Shown here: positions 6,347-14,096 of the stretch, piece after piece
Numbering within the stretch: the first letter of the stretch is position 1
How the letters are laid out: the number at the start of each line of letters is the position of its first letter
Notes under the pieces: generated by a model
Database searches by the model: none
What the model saw: the letters and a program-made list of their open reading frames with translations, nothing else
What the model was told of the DNA's origin: nothing
Source: an uncultured Nostocoides sp.
GTDB taxonomy: Bacteria > Actinomycetota > Actinomycetes > Actinomycetales > Dermatophilaceae
Assembly: GCA_936931335.1 (NCBI GenBank)
Contig: CAKZIH010000335.1
Coordinates: 1-14,112, forward strand
Length of the DNA: 14,112 nt
Reading direction: 5' to 3'
Made by a program: the position numbers and the translations under genes

Positions 6347-7594
6347 TTGCCCGCAGGCGCCGTCGATGTCGGAGCCGCGGGTGTCGCGCACCGTCGTCGG
6401 TATGCCGTGCGCCCGCAGCCGTTCGACGAACTGCTGCTCCACGCCCGGGCGCGAGGCGGTCCACTTCGAGCCCGGTGTCGGGTTGAGCGGGATCGGGTTG
6501 ATGTGCACCCAGCCGCGGCCGCGGACGTTGAGCTTCTCCCCCAATAGATCCGCGCGCCAGGCCTGGTCGTTGATGTCACGGATCAGGGCGTATTCGATGG
6601 ACACCCGACGTCCGGTCGCCTCGAAGTAGCGGTACGCCGCGTCGATCGCCTCATCGACCTTCCAGCGGGTGTTGATCGGCACCAGCTCATCACGCAGCTC
6701 GTCATCGGGGGCGTGCAGCGAGAGGGCCAGGGTGACCGGAATGCCTTCTGCGGCAAGCTTGTCGATGCCGGGCACCAGCCCCACCGTCGACATGGTCACC
6801 CCGCGTGCGCTGATCCCGAAGCCGTCGGGCGAGGGGTCGACGAGGCGCCGGATGGCGCCGACGGCGGCCCTATAGTTGGCCAGCGCCTCACCCATGCCCA
6901 TAAACACCACATTGCTGATCCGGTTCGGCCCGGCTGCCGGGGCCGCTCCCTCGTCGGTCTCCTCGCCGAGGTCGGCGCCGGGGGTGTCGGCGGTTTCGGT
7001 CAGCTCGCCGCTGCGCAGCATCGCGGTGCTGGCCCGGACCTGGTCGATGATCTCGGCCGTGGACATATTGCGGGTCAGCCCGCTCTGCCCGGTGGCGCAG
7101 AAGGGGCAGTTCATGCCGCAACCGGCCTGGCTGGAGATGCAGATGGTGACCCGCTTGGGGTAGCGCATGAGCACCGACTCCACCAGCGCGCCGTCGTGCA
7201 GACGCCATACGGACTTGACCGTGGCGCCGCCGTCGGCCCGCAGGTGACGCACCGGGGTGAGCATCTGCGGCAGCAGGCCCGCGACGATCGAGTCGCGTTG
7301 GGCCGCCGGCAGATCGGTCATCGCAACCGGGTCGACCGTGGCGTGCTCGAAGTAGTGGCGGGCCACCTGACCGGCGCGGAAGGCCGGCATACCGAGTTCG
7401 GCAGCGAACGCCCGGCGCTGCTCGGGGTCGAGATCGGCGAGATGGCGCGGCGGCTTGCCGCGGCGCGGGGCGGTGAAGGTCAACTGACCGGGCACCGGTC
7501 GCCGGGCCTGTGGTTCTGCGAACGGATCTGCCGGCGGTTCTGCGGGCGCCTGCGCCGCCGGCTGGAGTTCGGCCGGGGTCTCGGAGCTCGTCAT
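6326..7594 (-). CDS. rlmN: 23S rRNA (adenine2503-C2)/tRNA methyltransferase RlmN
   Basis: The 422-residue radical-SAM enzyme should methylate C2 of A2503 in 23S rRNA and A37 of some tRNAs. The cluster motif C-G-M-N-C-P-F-C (C-x3-C-x2-C) follows I-C-I-S-S-Q-A-G. Other family landmarks are [42 protein letters not shown] and the methyl-carrying Cys in D-I-D-G-A-C-G-Q. Two oddities: about 40 low-complexity Pro/Ala residues at the N-terminus, and an acidic insertion (about 22 residues, E-T-A-D-T-P-G-A-D onward) between the cluster domain and M-G-M-G-E. The usual Pro after M-G-M-G-E is Ala. The gene appears leaderless (TAGCAT six bases before the ATG), so it may be transcribed apart from cdsA. Confidence 0.96.
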   Translation of the reverse strand: MTSSETPAELQPAAQAPAEPPADPFAEPQARRPVPGQLTFTAPRRGKPPRHLADLDPEQRRAFAAELGMPAFRAGQVARHYFEHATVDPVAMTDLPAAQRDSIVAGLLPQMLTPVRHLRADGGATVKSVWRLHDGALVESVLMRYPKRVTICISSQAGCGMNCPFCATGQSGLTRNMSTAEIIDQVRASTAMLRSGELTETADTPGADLGEETDEGAAPAAGPNRISNVVFMGMGEALANYRAAVGAIRRLVDPSPDGFGISARGVTMSTVGLVPGIDKLAAEGIPVTLALSLHAPDDELRDELVPINTRWKVDEAIDAAYRYFEATGRRVSIEYALIRDINDQAWRADLLGEKLNVRGRGWVHINPIPLNPTPGSKWTASRPGVEQQFVERLRAHGIPTTVRDTRGSDIDGACGQLAAATA

Positions 7595-7600
7595 ACCGCA

Positions 7601-7606
7601 ATGCTA
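7601..7606 (-). promoter_or_regulatory. Candidate -10 element for leaderless rlmN
   Basis: On the minus strand TAGCAT (T-A-N3-T) ends six bases before the rlmN ATG, so transcription would start at or next to the start codon. No Shine-Dalgarno sequence is present. The -35 region is unremarkable. Confidence 0.4.
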
Positions 7607-7658
7607 AGCGGCGGCGCACCCGGCGCCGGTCGTCGCAGCGGTTGGGGAGCTGGCCGGG

Positions 7659-8537
7659 TCAGCTCACCGGGACGAGGTAGGTGAGCACCGCCCAGCACAG
7701 GGGCGCGCAGACGATCAGGGAGTCGAGGCGGTCCATCAGGCCGCCGTGCCCGGGCAGCAGATCGCTCATGTCCTTGACGCCCAGGTCGCGTTTGATCACC
7801 GATTCCATCAGGTCGCCGATGGTCGCGGCCGCAGCGACCAAGGCGCCGAGCGCCACCCCGACCAGCCAGGACTGGTCAAAGAGCAGCTGGATGCATAGCG
7901 CACCGGCGATGGCGCAGGTGAGCACCGAGCCGGTGAAGCCCTCCCAGGTCTTCTTGGGGCTGATCCGCGGCGCCATCGGATGCTTGCCGAAGAGCACGCC
8001 CGCGACATAGCCGCCGATATCGGAGCACACGGTGACCAGCACGAAGGTGAAGATCCGCAGCCCGCCGTCGGAGGGGGCCAGCAGCATCGCCGCGAAACCG
8101 CCGAGGAAGCCCGGATAGAGCGCGGTGAAGATCCCGGCCGCGATATCCCCCGCGGCGCCGGGGTGCGGGTCGAGCACCCGCCACAGCAGCACCCCGATTG
8201 CGGTCAGCCCGAAGGTGACCGTCAGCGCCTCGCCGCCGCGTTCGTATGCCGCGAGCACCATCCCGACGCACCCCAGCGCCACCGGCACCAGCGGCACCCG
8301 CAGTCCCCGATGGCCGATGGCCCGGGAGAGTTCCCAGGCCCCCAGCACCATGGCGACGGCGATGACGAATCGGAAGGCGTCCCGGGCGAAGACCAGAGTA
8401 AGGATGACCAGGGCCGCCAAGCCGACGCCGACCCCGATGGCCGCCCCGAGATCGCGTCCGGCCCGCCCGTGCGGGTTCGGCGGCGGGTCGGGTGGGAGCA
8501 CCACCGTCGCCGGATCGACCGGCTGCGAAGGAACCAT
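7659..8537 (-). CDS. cdsA: Phosphatidate cytidylyltransferase (CDP-diglyceride synthase)
   Basis: The 292-residue integral membrane enzyme makes CDP-diacylglycerol from phosphatidate and CTP, the precursor of phosphatidylinositol, phosphatidylglycerol and cardiolipin. The complete CdsA signature is near the C-terminus: S-V-I-K-R-D-L-G-V-K-D, then L-L-P-G-H-G-G-L-M-D-R-L-D. About seven hydrophobic helices follow a short Pro-rich cytoplasmic N-terminus, and P-K-K-T-W-E-G-F precedes the last ones. Length and order (frr upstream, rlmN downstream) are usual for actinobacteria. No Shine-Dalgarno sequence precedes the ATG at 8537. A TACCCT (minus strand, 8552-8547) lies nine bases upstream, hinting at a nearly leaderless transcript starting in the 55-bp gap after frr. 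Confidence 0.96.
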   Translation of the reverse strand: MVPSQPVDPATVVLPPDPPPNPHGRAGRDLGAAIGVGVGLAALVILTLVFARDAFRFVIAVAMVLGAWELSRAIGHRGLRVPLVPVALGCVGMVLAAYERGGEALTVTFGLTAIGVLLWRVLDPHPGAAGDIAAGIFTALYPGFLGGFAAMLLAPSDGGLRIFTFVLVTVCSDIGGYVAGVLFGKHPMAPRISPKKTWEGFTGSVLTCAIAGALCIQLLFDQSWLVGVALGALVAAAATIGDLMESVIKRDLGVKDMSDLLPGHGGLMDRLDSLIVCAPLCWAVLTYLVPVS

Positions 8538-8592
8538 GATCAGGGCAGGGTATGCGGGCTCAGGCGGATGCGCGCTCAGGCGTGCCGAGGGC

Positions 8593-9150
8593 TCAGACCT
8601 CGAGCAGTTCGGATTCCTTGTGCTTCATCAACTCGTCGATCGCCTCGACATACTGCTTGGTGAGCGCGTCCAGGTCCTTCTCTGCGCGCTTGCCCTCGTC
8701 CTCGCCGACCTCGCCGCCCTTGACCATCTTGTCCAGTTCCTGCATGGCGTTGCGACGGACATTGCGCACGGAGACCTTGCCGTCCTCGCCCTTTGCCCGC
8801 GCGACCTTGATGTACTCCTTGCGGCGCTCCTGGGTCAGCTCCGGGAGCACGACCCGGATGACATTGCCGTCATTGCTCGGGTTGGCACCGAAATCGCTGT
8901 CGCGCAAGGCCTTCTCGATATTGGTCATCGCGCCCTTGTCGAAGGGCTGGATGAGCAGCGTGCGGGCCTCGGGCGTGCTGAAGGACGCCAGTTGCTGTAG
9001 CGGGGTCGGTGCGCCGTAGTAGTCGACCATGACCTTGGCAAACATCCCCGGCTGAGCGCGCCCGGTACGGATGCCGGCGAAGTCCTCTTTGACCACGTCG
9101 ACGGCCTTCTCCATCTTTTCCTCGGCCTCGAGCAGGGTCTCGTCGATCAT
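8593..9150 (-). CDS. frr: Ribosome recycling factor
   Basis: The 185-residue protein splits post-termination ribosomes together with EF-G. It has the standard family length and landmarks: an N-terminal helix [13 protein letters not shown], then [33 protein letters not shown], and the helical end from V-R-N-V-R-R. AAGGAG six bases upstream of the ATG at 9150 is a textbook ribosome binding site. It lies 88 bp after pyrH on the same strand, as in most bacteria, and is probably co-transcribed with it. Confidence 0.97.
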   Translation of the reverse strand: MIDETLLEAEEKMEKAVDVVKEDFAGIRTGRAQPGMFAKVMVDYYGAPTPLQQLASFSTPEARTLLIQPFDKGAMTNIEKALRDSDFGANPSNDGNVIRVVLPELTQERRKEYIKVARAKGEDGKVSVRNVRRNAMQELDKMVKGGEVGEDEGKRAEKDLDALTKQYVEAIDELMKHKESELLEV

Positions 9151-9238
9151 CGTGGGCTCCTTCAGTGCTTCGCCGTATGTCGGGTCGTCGGGGACAGTCT
9201 CGCACTCCGGTGCGCGCGCGGCGCCAGGACGGGCTGCG

Positions 9239-10000
9239 TCAGTGCGTGGTGACCAGCGTGCCGATGCGCTCGCCCCGGACCGCGCGGGTGATATTGCCCG
9301 GGCCTTCCATTCCGAAGACGATCATGTCCAGGCCGTTGTCCATGCACAGGCTGAAGGCGGCCGCATCCACGACCCGCAGGCCGCGCTGGAGGGCATCGGC
9401 ATAGGTCACCCGGTCGAGCTTTGCCGCGCCCGGGTGGGTGCGCGGGTCGGCGTCATAGACCCCGTCGACCCCGCTCTTGCTCATCAGTACCGCGTCGCAT
9501 TTGATCTCCAGGGCCCGCTGGGCGCTGACCGTGTCGGTGGAGAAGAACGGCATACCGGCTCCGGCGCCGAAGATGACCACGCGACCCTTTTCCAGGTGAC
9601 GAATGGCGCGGCGCGGGATATAGGGCTCGGCGACCTGGCCCATGGTGATGGCGGTCTGGACGCGGGTGTCGATGCCTTCCTTCTCCAGGAAGTCCTGCAG
9701 GGCAAGACAGTTCATCACGGTGCCGAGCATGCCCATGTAGTCGGCACGGGTGCGGTCGATGCCGCGCTGCTGCAACTCGACGCCGCGGAAGAAGTTGCCG
9801 CCGCCGACCACCACGGCCACCTGGATGCCCTCGCGGACCGCCTCGGCGATCTGCTGGGCGATGCCGCGCACCACATCCGGAGCCAGACCGATGCCGCCCC
9901 CGCCGAAGACCTCCCCGGAGAGCTTGAGCAGAACGCGGCGGTATTCGCCATGCACCGGACCGAGGTCGGCCCCGTCCGGCGCAGGGGTGATCGACGTCAT
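9239..10000 (-). CDS. pyrH: UMP kinase
   Basis: The 253-residue cytoplasmic enzyme phosphorylates UMP to UDP in pyrimidine nucleotide synthesis. Amino-acid-kinase family motifs are clear: [11 protein letters not shown] at 20-30, [32 protein letters not shown], and [12 protein letters not shown]. The start at 10000 is preceded by AAGGAG. A longer in-frame extension to 10069 is not conserved and lacks such a site. Unlike many actinobacteria, tsf is not the immediate upstream neighbour: two other genes lie between. The 139-bp gap to the membrane protein gene presumably holds its promoter, but I cannot pick a convincing one. Confidence 0.97.
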   Translation of the reverse strand: MTSITPAPDGADLGPVHGEYRRVLLKLSGEVFGGGGIGLAPDVVRGIAQQIAEAVREGIQVAVVVGGGNFFRGVELQQRGIDRTRADYMGMLGTVMNCLALQDFLEKEGIDTRVQTAITMGQVAEPYIPRRAIRHLEKGRVVIFGAGAGMPFFSTDTVSAQRALEIKCDAVLMSKSGVDGVYDADPRTHPGAAKLDRVTYADALQRGLRVVDAAAFSLCMDNGLDMIVFGMEGPGNITRAVRGERIGTLVTTH

Positions 10001-10139
10001 TCGAGACTCCTTGGACGGGGTGGCCGGACGCTGCCGGGCCAAGACTCTGGGGGCCCTTAATCCTGTCACAAGGCCAGGAATGGGCCGGACTCGGCATCGC
10101 CTGTCCCCGGTGCTGCGGAGCCGACGAGTGGCCTTCGGG

Positions 10140-10754
10140 TCAGGGCCCGTGGCGGCCCATCGTGGTGATCAGGCCGATGACCACCGCGCCCCACCAGGTC
10201 AGCTGGGACATCGACAACAGGGCCACGGTGGTCAGCCGCAGCTTGCCCGGGATCTCCCCGAGCGAGCGTGGGTCGATCAAATCCCCGAGGCGGCGACCCA
10301 ACGCCCATACCGCGATCCCGTTGTTGAGCAGGATCAGCACGAAGGTCATCTTGACAATGGTCAGCGGGATGCTCAGATCCGGGCCGAGGAAGATCCCGGT
10401 GAGCAACAGCAGGGTGGAGCCCAGCCAGATGAGCGGGTGGGCCGCCTCGGTCAACCGGATCAGCTCCCGGAACCGGCGTCGCCCGCTCAACCAGACCAGG
10501 GCATACCAGTCCATCAGCACCACGGCTCCGAGGGCGGCGATCAGGGCGACGACGTGCAGTCCGAGCGCGAAGCGGCGCACCACGGGTGAGGCATCGACAT
10601 ACTGCGAGGCGAGCAGGCAGCCGGCCCAGGCGAGAGCCGTCAGGGCGTGTAGCCGCCAGGGATAGGGCCCATGTTTCACCGGTGGTCGCAGGCCGCCTTG
10701 GGTGGGGGGTCGCCAGATGCTGGAGCCACCGGGTATTGCGCCAGCCCACTTCAT
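10140..10754 (-). CDS. Unrecognised five-helix membrane protein
   Basis: I do not recognise a family. The 204-residue product has about five hydrophobic segments: [59 protein letters not shown]; and [12 protein letters not shown]. Helix 2 leads into [15 protein letters not shown]. The paired His in helix 2 and near helix 3 (E-A-A-H-P) recall heme- or copper-related CopD-like proteins, but this is weak. The ATG at 10754 is about 15 bp from the divergent start of the secreted protein. A shorter GTG start at 10679, just before the first helix, is also possible. Neither has a ribosome binding site. Confidence 0.7.
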   Translation of the reverse strand: MKWAGAIPGGSSIWRPPTQGGLRPPVKHGPYPWRLHALTALAWAGCLLASQYVDASPVVRRFALGLHVVALIAALGAVVLMDWYALVWLSGRRRFRELIRLTEAAHPLIWLGSTLLLLTGIFLGPDLSIPLTIVKMTFVLILLNNGIAVWALGRRLGDLIDPRSLGEIPGKLRLTTVALLSMSQLTWWGAVVIGLITTMGRHGP

Positions 10755-10756
10755 GC

Positions 10757-10762
10757 CACAAT
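10757..10762 (+). promoter_or_regulatory. Candidate -10 for a leaderless secreted-protein gene, within divergent overlap
   Basis: CACAAT ends seven bases before the GTG at 10770, the spacing of an actinobacterial -10 to a leaderless start, with TTGCGC (10736-10741) upstream at a short 15-bp distance. On the other strand TGGGAT (10766-10761) is similarly placed for the minus-strand ATG at 10754. Both are weak matches. Confidence 0.3.
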
Positions 10763-10769
10763 CCCATAC

Positions 10770-11606
10770 GTGGGACGACACTCTGCGGGCGCGAAATCGC
10801 CTATGCCTCGAGTCGCCGCGGGCCTGGGTGCCCTGCTCCTGCTCGGCGGCGCCGGATTCGCCCTGACGTCGGCCCTGGGGGACGATCGGGCCGACGCGGG
10901 TACCAGCACCGGCACATCATCCCCTAATTCCGGGGCGGGTGGGAGCGCGTCCACCTCGGATTCCACCGGATCAGCTTCGTCGGGTTCGACCGGCTCCGCC
11001 GCCGGCTCCACTGCGGGTGTTTCCGGCTCGAATGGCGCGTCCGCCAGCGAGTCTTCGGCCAGCGAGTCCGCGGCCGCGGACGAGGCCGCCACCAAGGCCC
11101 TGGACGCCTGTGTCGCCGAGGTTCGCGCCGGTGAAGCGCTGGTCAAGGCCGCCGATGCCTCCGCCCGTGACTGGGGCGTTCATGCCGGGGCGCAGATCGA
11201 CCTGGATCGCGGCAAGATCAGCTACGAACGCGCTTCGCAGCTGTGGGCCAAGACCAAGGTGAAGGCGGACGCGGATGTGGCCGCTTTCAACGCCGCCAAA
11301 AAAACGTATGACGCGCGCGCCGGTCAGTGCGCGGACGCGCCGAGCGCCACCGCAGGTTCCGCACAGGCGGACGCGGCGAAGGCGTGCAGCGCTCGGGCGA
11401 GCGCCCTGGCCACCGTGGTCGGCGCCGGCGAGCACGTCAACCACCAGTGGCACGACCACTCCGAGCAGATGAAGACCAAGGACCGCGATGCTGGTCCGGC
11501 CTATCACGCGAAGTGGCTCGATTATGTCGAGGGCAGCAAGCGCGTGCTGGGTGCCTACGCCACGGCCAAGAAGTCCCTGGCCGCAGCGCCTGCGTGCGAG
11601 GGCTAA
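10770..11606 (+). CDS. Secreted protein with duplicated Cys-bracketed W-x-x-H domain
   Basis: The 278-residue product starts M-G-R-H-S-A, common among actinobacterial exported proteins, then a basic stretch and a hydrophobic segment (15-36) forming a signal peptide or anchor. Residues 40-107 are Ser/Gly/Ala/Thr-rich, a probable wall-spanning linker. The rest holds two helical copies, C114-C187 and C206-C276. Each has W-x-x-H near its start (W135/H138; W227/H230), then a Tyr, a second Trp and A-K-K-x-x-x-A before the closing Cys. The function is unknown. Two Cys pairs outside the membrane suggest one disulfide per copy. An ATG at 10803 is the alternative start, but it would drop most of the basic N-region. 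Neither has a ribosome binding site, so leaderless initiation at the GTG is favoured. Confidence 0.75.
   Translation: MGRHSAGAKSPMPRVAAGLGALLLLGGAGFALTSALGDDRADAGTSTGTSSPNSGAGGSASTSDSTGSASSGSTGSAAGSTAGVSGSNGASASESSASESAAADEAATKALDACVAEVRAGEALVKAADASARDWGVHAGAQIDLDRGKISYERASQLWAKTKVKADADVAAFNAAKKTYDARAGQCADAPSATAGSAQADAAKACSARASALATVVGAGEHVNHQWHDHSEQMKTKDRDAGPAYHAKWLDYVEGSKRVLGAYATAKKSLAAAPACEG
11109..11597 (+). repeat. Two diverged copies of a 71-74 residue domain
   Basis: Codons 114-187 (11109-11330) and 206-276 (11385-11597) of the secreted protein align end to end: opening Cys, W-x-x-H, Tyr, Trp, A-K-K and closing Cys in the same order at near-equal spacing. The duplication is seen at protein level; I see no long nucleotide identity, so it is old. 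Confidence 0.6.
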
Positions 11607-11632
11607 GTCCCCCTCCCCCCGGTAAACGCCCC

Positions 11633-11680
11633 GAATGGGTAGCGATGACGGCGCTCTGACGCCGAATTCGCTACCCATTC
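11633..11680 (+). terminator. Large two-storey hairpin after the secreted-protein gene
   Basis: A perfect 12-bp stem, GAATGGGTAGCG (11633-11644) with CGCTACCCATTC (11669-11680), surrounds a symmetric ATGA/AATT internal loop and a second perfect stem CGGCG/CGCCG with a 6-base loop. It lies 27 bases after the stop codon and is followed by a mildly T-rich stretch. A terminator is likely, but the perfect arms are unusually long. Confidence 0.6.
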
Positions 11681-11712
11681 TGCATTCTGTCCACGGACCG
11701 CCCACGGACGCA

Positions 11713-11750
11713 CAACTGCCGCGCACCCCCGAGGGGGTACGCGGCAGTTG
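11713..11750 (-). terminator. tsf: Strong hairpin terminator of tsf
   Basis: CAACTGCCGCG (11713-11723) and CGCGGCAGTTG (11740-11750) pair perfectly. After one mismatch, ACCCCC pairs with GGGGGT to close a tiny loop. It lies 20 bases beyond the tsf stop, in the convergent gap with the secreted-protein gene. Confidence 0.75.
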
Positions 11751-11769
11751 AGGTGGGGTGAGCGGTAGC

Positions 11770-12600
11770 TCAGGCGCCCACGCGGAAACGCGCGAAGGAC
11801 TTCGCGGACGCGCCGGACTCCTCCAGCACCTTGGCGACGGTCTTCTTGGGGTCCTTGGCGAAGGCCTGCTCGAGCAGGACATTCTCCTTGAAGTACCCGT
11901 TGACCCGGCCCTCGACGATCTTGGCGAGCGCAGCCTCCGGCTTGCCCTCCTCACGGGCGGTGGCCTCGGCGACCCGACGCTCGTTGTCGACGACGGTGGA
12001 GTCGATCTCGTCGCGGGTCAGCACCGAGGGGCTGAACGCGGCAACATGCATCGCCACATCGCGCGCGGTGGCCTCGTCGCCGCCCTCGACCGCAACCAGC
12101 ACGCCGATCTGCGCGGGCAGGTCGGGGCTGGTCTTGTGCAGGTAGGAGACGACCGTCGGGCCCTCGATGCGGGCCACGCGCTTGATCTCGATCTTCTCGC
12201 CGATGGTGGCGTTGGCCGAGTCGAGCAGTTCCTGAACGGTGCGACCGTCCTCGAGGGTGCTGGACAGCAGCGACTGGGCGTCGCTCGCCTTGGCGGCAAC
12301 GGCCTGGGCCAGGACCTGGTCGGCCAGCTCGCCGAACTTCGGCGCCTTGGCGACGAAGTCGGTCTCGCAGAGCAGCTCGACGAGGGTGCCGACGCCGTCC
12401 TCGGCCTTGGCGATGACCAGACCATTGGAGGTCGTGCGGCCCTCGCGCTTGGTGACGCCCTTGAGACCCTTGACACGCAGGATCTCGGTGGCCTTCACCG
12501 AGTCGCCATCGGCCTCGTCCAGGGCCTTCTTGACGTCCATCATGCCCGCGCCGGTGGCCTCACGCAGGGCCTTGATGTCCGCAGCGGTGTAGTTCGCCAT
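11770..12600 (-). CDS. tsf: Translation elongation factor Ts
   Basis: The 276-residue factor exchanges GDP for GTP on EF-Tu. The N-terminal UBA-like domain reads M-A-N-Y-T-A-A-D-I-K-A-L-R-E, then T-G-A-G-M-M-D-V-K-K-A-L. The core carries C-E-T-D-F-V-A, which contacts EF-Tu, and the second subdomain has H-V-A-A-F-S-P. The end, V-N-G-Y-F-K-E-N-V-L-L-E-Q, is typical of actinobacteria. The start at 12600 is preceded by AGAAGG. It follows rpsB by 46 bp on the same strand, the classic rpsB-tsf operon. Thr is almost always ACC (18 of 20) and codons ending in T are moderately common, which matters for the rpsB codon shift. Confidence 0.97.
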   Translation of the reverse strand: MANYTAADIKALREATGAGMMDVKKALDEADGDSVKATEILRVKGLKGVTKREGRTTSNGLVIAKAEDGVGTLVELLCETDFVAKAPKFGELADQVLAQAVAAKASDAQSLLSSTLEDGRTVQELLDSANATIGEKIEIKRVARIEGPTVVSYLHKTSPDLPAQIGVLVAVEGGDEATARDVAMHVAAFSPSVLTRDEIDSTVVDNERRVAEATAREEGKPEAALAKIVEGRVNGYFKENVLLEQAFAKDPKKTVAKVLEESGASAKSFARFRVGA

Positions 12601-12646
12601 GAGGATTGGGACCTTCTTTCCTAGCTCGTATGCGGTTCGCCGGCAC

Positions 12647-13573
12647 TCAGGCCTGCGGGGCCTCAGCGGCCTGCGGGGTGGCCTCGGCCTGCTCGCCCTC
12701 GGGGGCAACGGCCTCGGCGGGGGCCTCCGGAGCCTCGGTGCCCTCGGCAGCCGGAGCCTCGGTGGAGTTGTTGGCGTCGGCGGCGGGGGCCTGGGGCTCC
12801 TCGGCACCGAGCAGCTCACGCTCCCACTCGGCCAGCGGCTCCTGCTCGGTGGTCTCACCGGTGGCGGAGCCGCCGCGAGCCTGCGAACGCTGGATGAGGC
12901 CGTCGGCCGCGGCGTCCGCGATGACCCGGGTCAGCAGGGTGACCGAACGGATCGCGTCGTCGTTGCCGGGGATCTGGTAGTCGACCTCGTCGGGGTCGCA
13001 GTTCGTGTCGAGGATCGCGATGACCGGCAGCCCGAGCTTGCGGGCCTCGTCGACGGCGAGGTGCTCCTTCTTGGTGTCGACGATCCACACGGCGGAGGGG
13101 ACCTTGGTCATGTCCCGGACGCCGCCGAGCGTCTTCTCGAGCTTCTCCTTCTCGCGGCGGAGGATGAGGAGCTCCTTCTTCGTGTAGCCGGAGCCGGCCA
13201 CCGTGTCGAAGTCGATCTCCTCGAGCTCCTTCAGGCGCGTGAGGCGCTTGGAGATCGTCTGGAAGTTGGTGAGCATGCCACCGAGCCAGCGGTGGTTGAC
13301 GTACGGCATCCCGACGCGCGTCGCCTGCTCGGCGATGGGCTCCTGGGCCTGCTTCTTCGTGCCCACGAAGAGCACGGTGCCGCCGCGGGCGACGGTCTCG
13401 CGGACGAACTCGTACGCGTTGTTGATGTACGTCAGCGACTGCTGCAGGTCGATGATGTAGATCCCGTTGCGCTCCGTCATGATGAAGCGCTTCATCTTCG
13501 GGTTCCAGCGTCGCGTCTGGTGCCCGAAGTGGACGCCGCTCTCCAGGAGCTGGCGCATGGTGACGACGGCCAT
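12647..13573 (-). CDS. rpsB: 30S ribosomal protein S2
   Basis: The 308-residue protein belongs to the 30S subunit. Conserved segments run in order: [19 protein letters not shown], then [29 protein letters not shown], and [10 protein letters not shown] low-complexity Ala/Glu/Pro tail of about 75 residues ends it, common in actinobacteria. The ATG at 13573 begins [10 protein letters not shown], the usual start. It is the first gene of the rpsB-tsf pair. Codon use changes sharply near 12950: the 5' two thirds avoids T-ending codons and favours ACG and CTC, while the 3' third favours ACC, GCT and CGT like tsf. Confidence 0.96.
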   Translation of the reverse strand: MAVVTMRQLLESGVHFGHQTRRWNPKMKRFIMTERNGIYIIDLQQSLTYINNAYEFVRETVARGGTVLFVGTKKQAQEPIAEQATRVGMPYVNHRWLGGMLTNFQTISKRLTRLKELEEIDFDTVAGSGYTKKELLILRREKEKLEKTLGGVRDMTKVPSAVWIVDTKKEHLAVDEARKLGLPVIAILDTNCDPDEVDYQIPGNDDAIRSVTLLTRVIADAAADGLIQRSQARGGSATGETTEQEPLAEWERELLGAEEPQAPAADANNSTEAPAAEGTEAPEAPAEAVAPEGEQAEATPQAAEAPQA

Positions 13574-13897
13574 CGCCGTGGTCCTCTCTCGTCGGTTGTC
13601 AGTTGTCCGGGCTCCCCCGACGGCTCGGCCGGCGGGTCACCCTCCTGGCGCCTGCACGCACCCCGCCCGACCGGGGTCGGGACTGCCGTGGTGCGCCCCG
13701 TTTCGGAGTGGTCTCGTCAACGGTGGGAAGGCGCGCGAATTCGCCCGGCGAACCGGGCGTGCCCCCAGTCTACGGACGAGGGGGGCTCGCGACGAATCGG
13801 GTCCGCGCAGTCCACAGCCCCGGCGTCGCTCTCGGGCTCGTCCACGGCGGCCCGCTGCCGGCTGCCCACGGCGCGCTGCGACCGCTGTGATGGGGGC
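13574..13897. promoter_or_regulatory. Divergent rpsB / M23 peptidase intergenic region with rpsB leader
   Basis: These 324 bases hold no gene I can support. On the minus strand TAGACT (13772-13767) matches an actinobacterial -10. A transcript from there would begin with a 7-bp tetraloop hairpin (13742-13759: CGCCCGG, loop CGAA on the plus strand, CCGGGCG) and contain another 7-bp stem (13666-13681: CCCGACC, GG, GGTCGGG). Leaders of rpsB in several bacteria bind S2 for feedback control. That these hairpins do so is inference. I see nothing firm in the rest. Confidence 0.4.
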
Positions 13898-14096
13898 ATG
13901 CCACGGGTCCCGATCGCCCTCGCCCTCGCCCTCGTCCCGACGGTCGGGGCCGTCTCCGTCACCGCGGCGCCAGCTCCGCGGGCGGAGATCACCCCGTCGA
14001 CGGTCGAGGCGGCGGCAGCGCCCACGCCGGTGCGGGCGCGATGGCGCTGGCCCGTGGGCCCGGGCCATGACGTCGCGCGGCCGTTCGAGCGCCCGC
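13898..14096 (+). CDS. M23 family metallopeptidase, N-terminal fragment cut by contig end
   Basis: About 66 residues are visible: a signal peptide (M-P-R-V-P-I-A-L-A-L-A-L, Ala-rich to about 25), a Pro/Ala linker, then W-R-W-P-V-G-P-G-H-D-V-A-R-P-F-E-R-P. That last segment is the typical lead-in to the LytM/M23 zinc peptidase domain in small secreted actinobacterial proteins (usually followed by G-H-R-G-V-D), and a gene of this kind often lies divergent from rpsB. The metal ligands would come later and are not seen. The frame appears open to 14112, but from 14097 the bases are adapter, so the real sequence ends with F-E-R-P. No clear ribosome binding site precedes the ATG at 13898. Confidence 0.65.

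Noticed and set aside
6713..7684. Long plus-strand open frame opposite rlmN
   Set aside because: It is a shadow frame; the minus strand carries all RlmN motifs.
9071..10060. Long plus-strand open frame opposite pyrH
   Set aside because: It is a shadow frame rich in Gly, Ala, His and Asp, with no family signal.
11758..12624. Long plus-strand open frame opposite tsf
   Set aside because: It is an exact shadow of EF-Ts with a low-complexity product.
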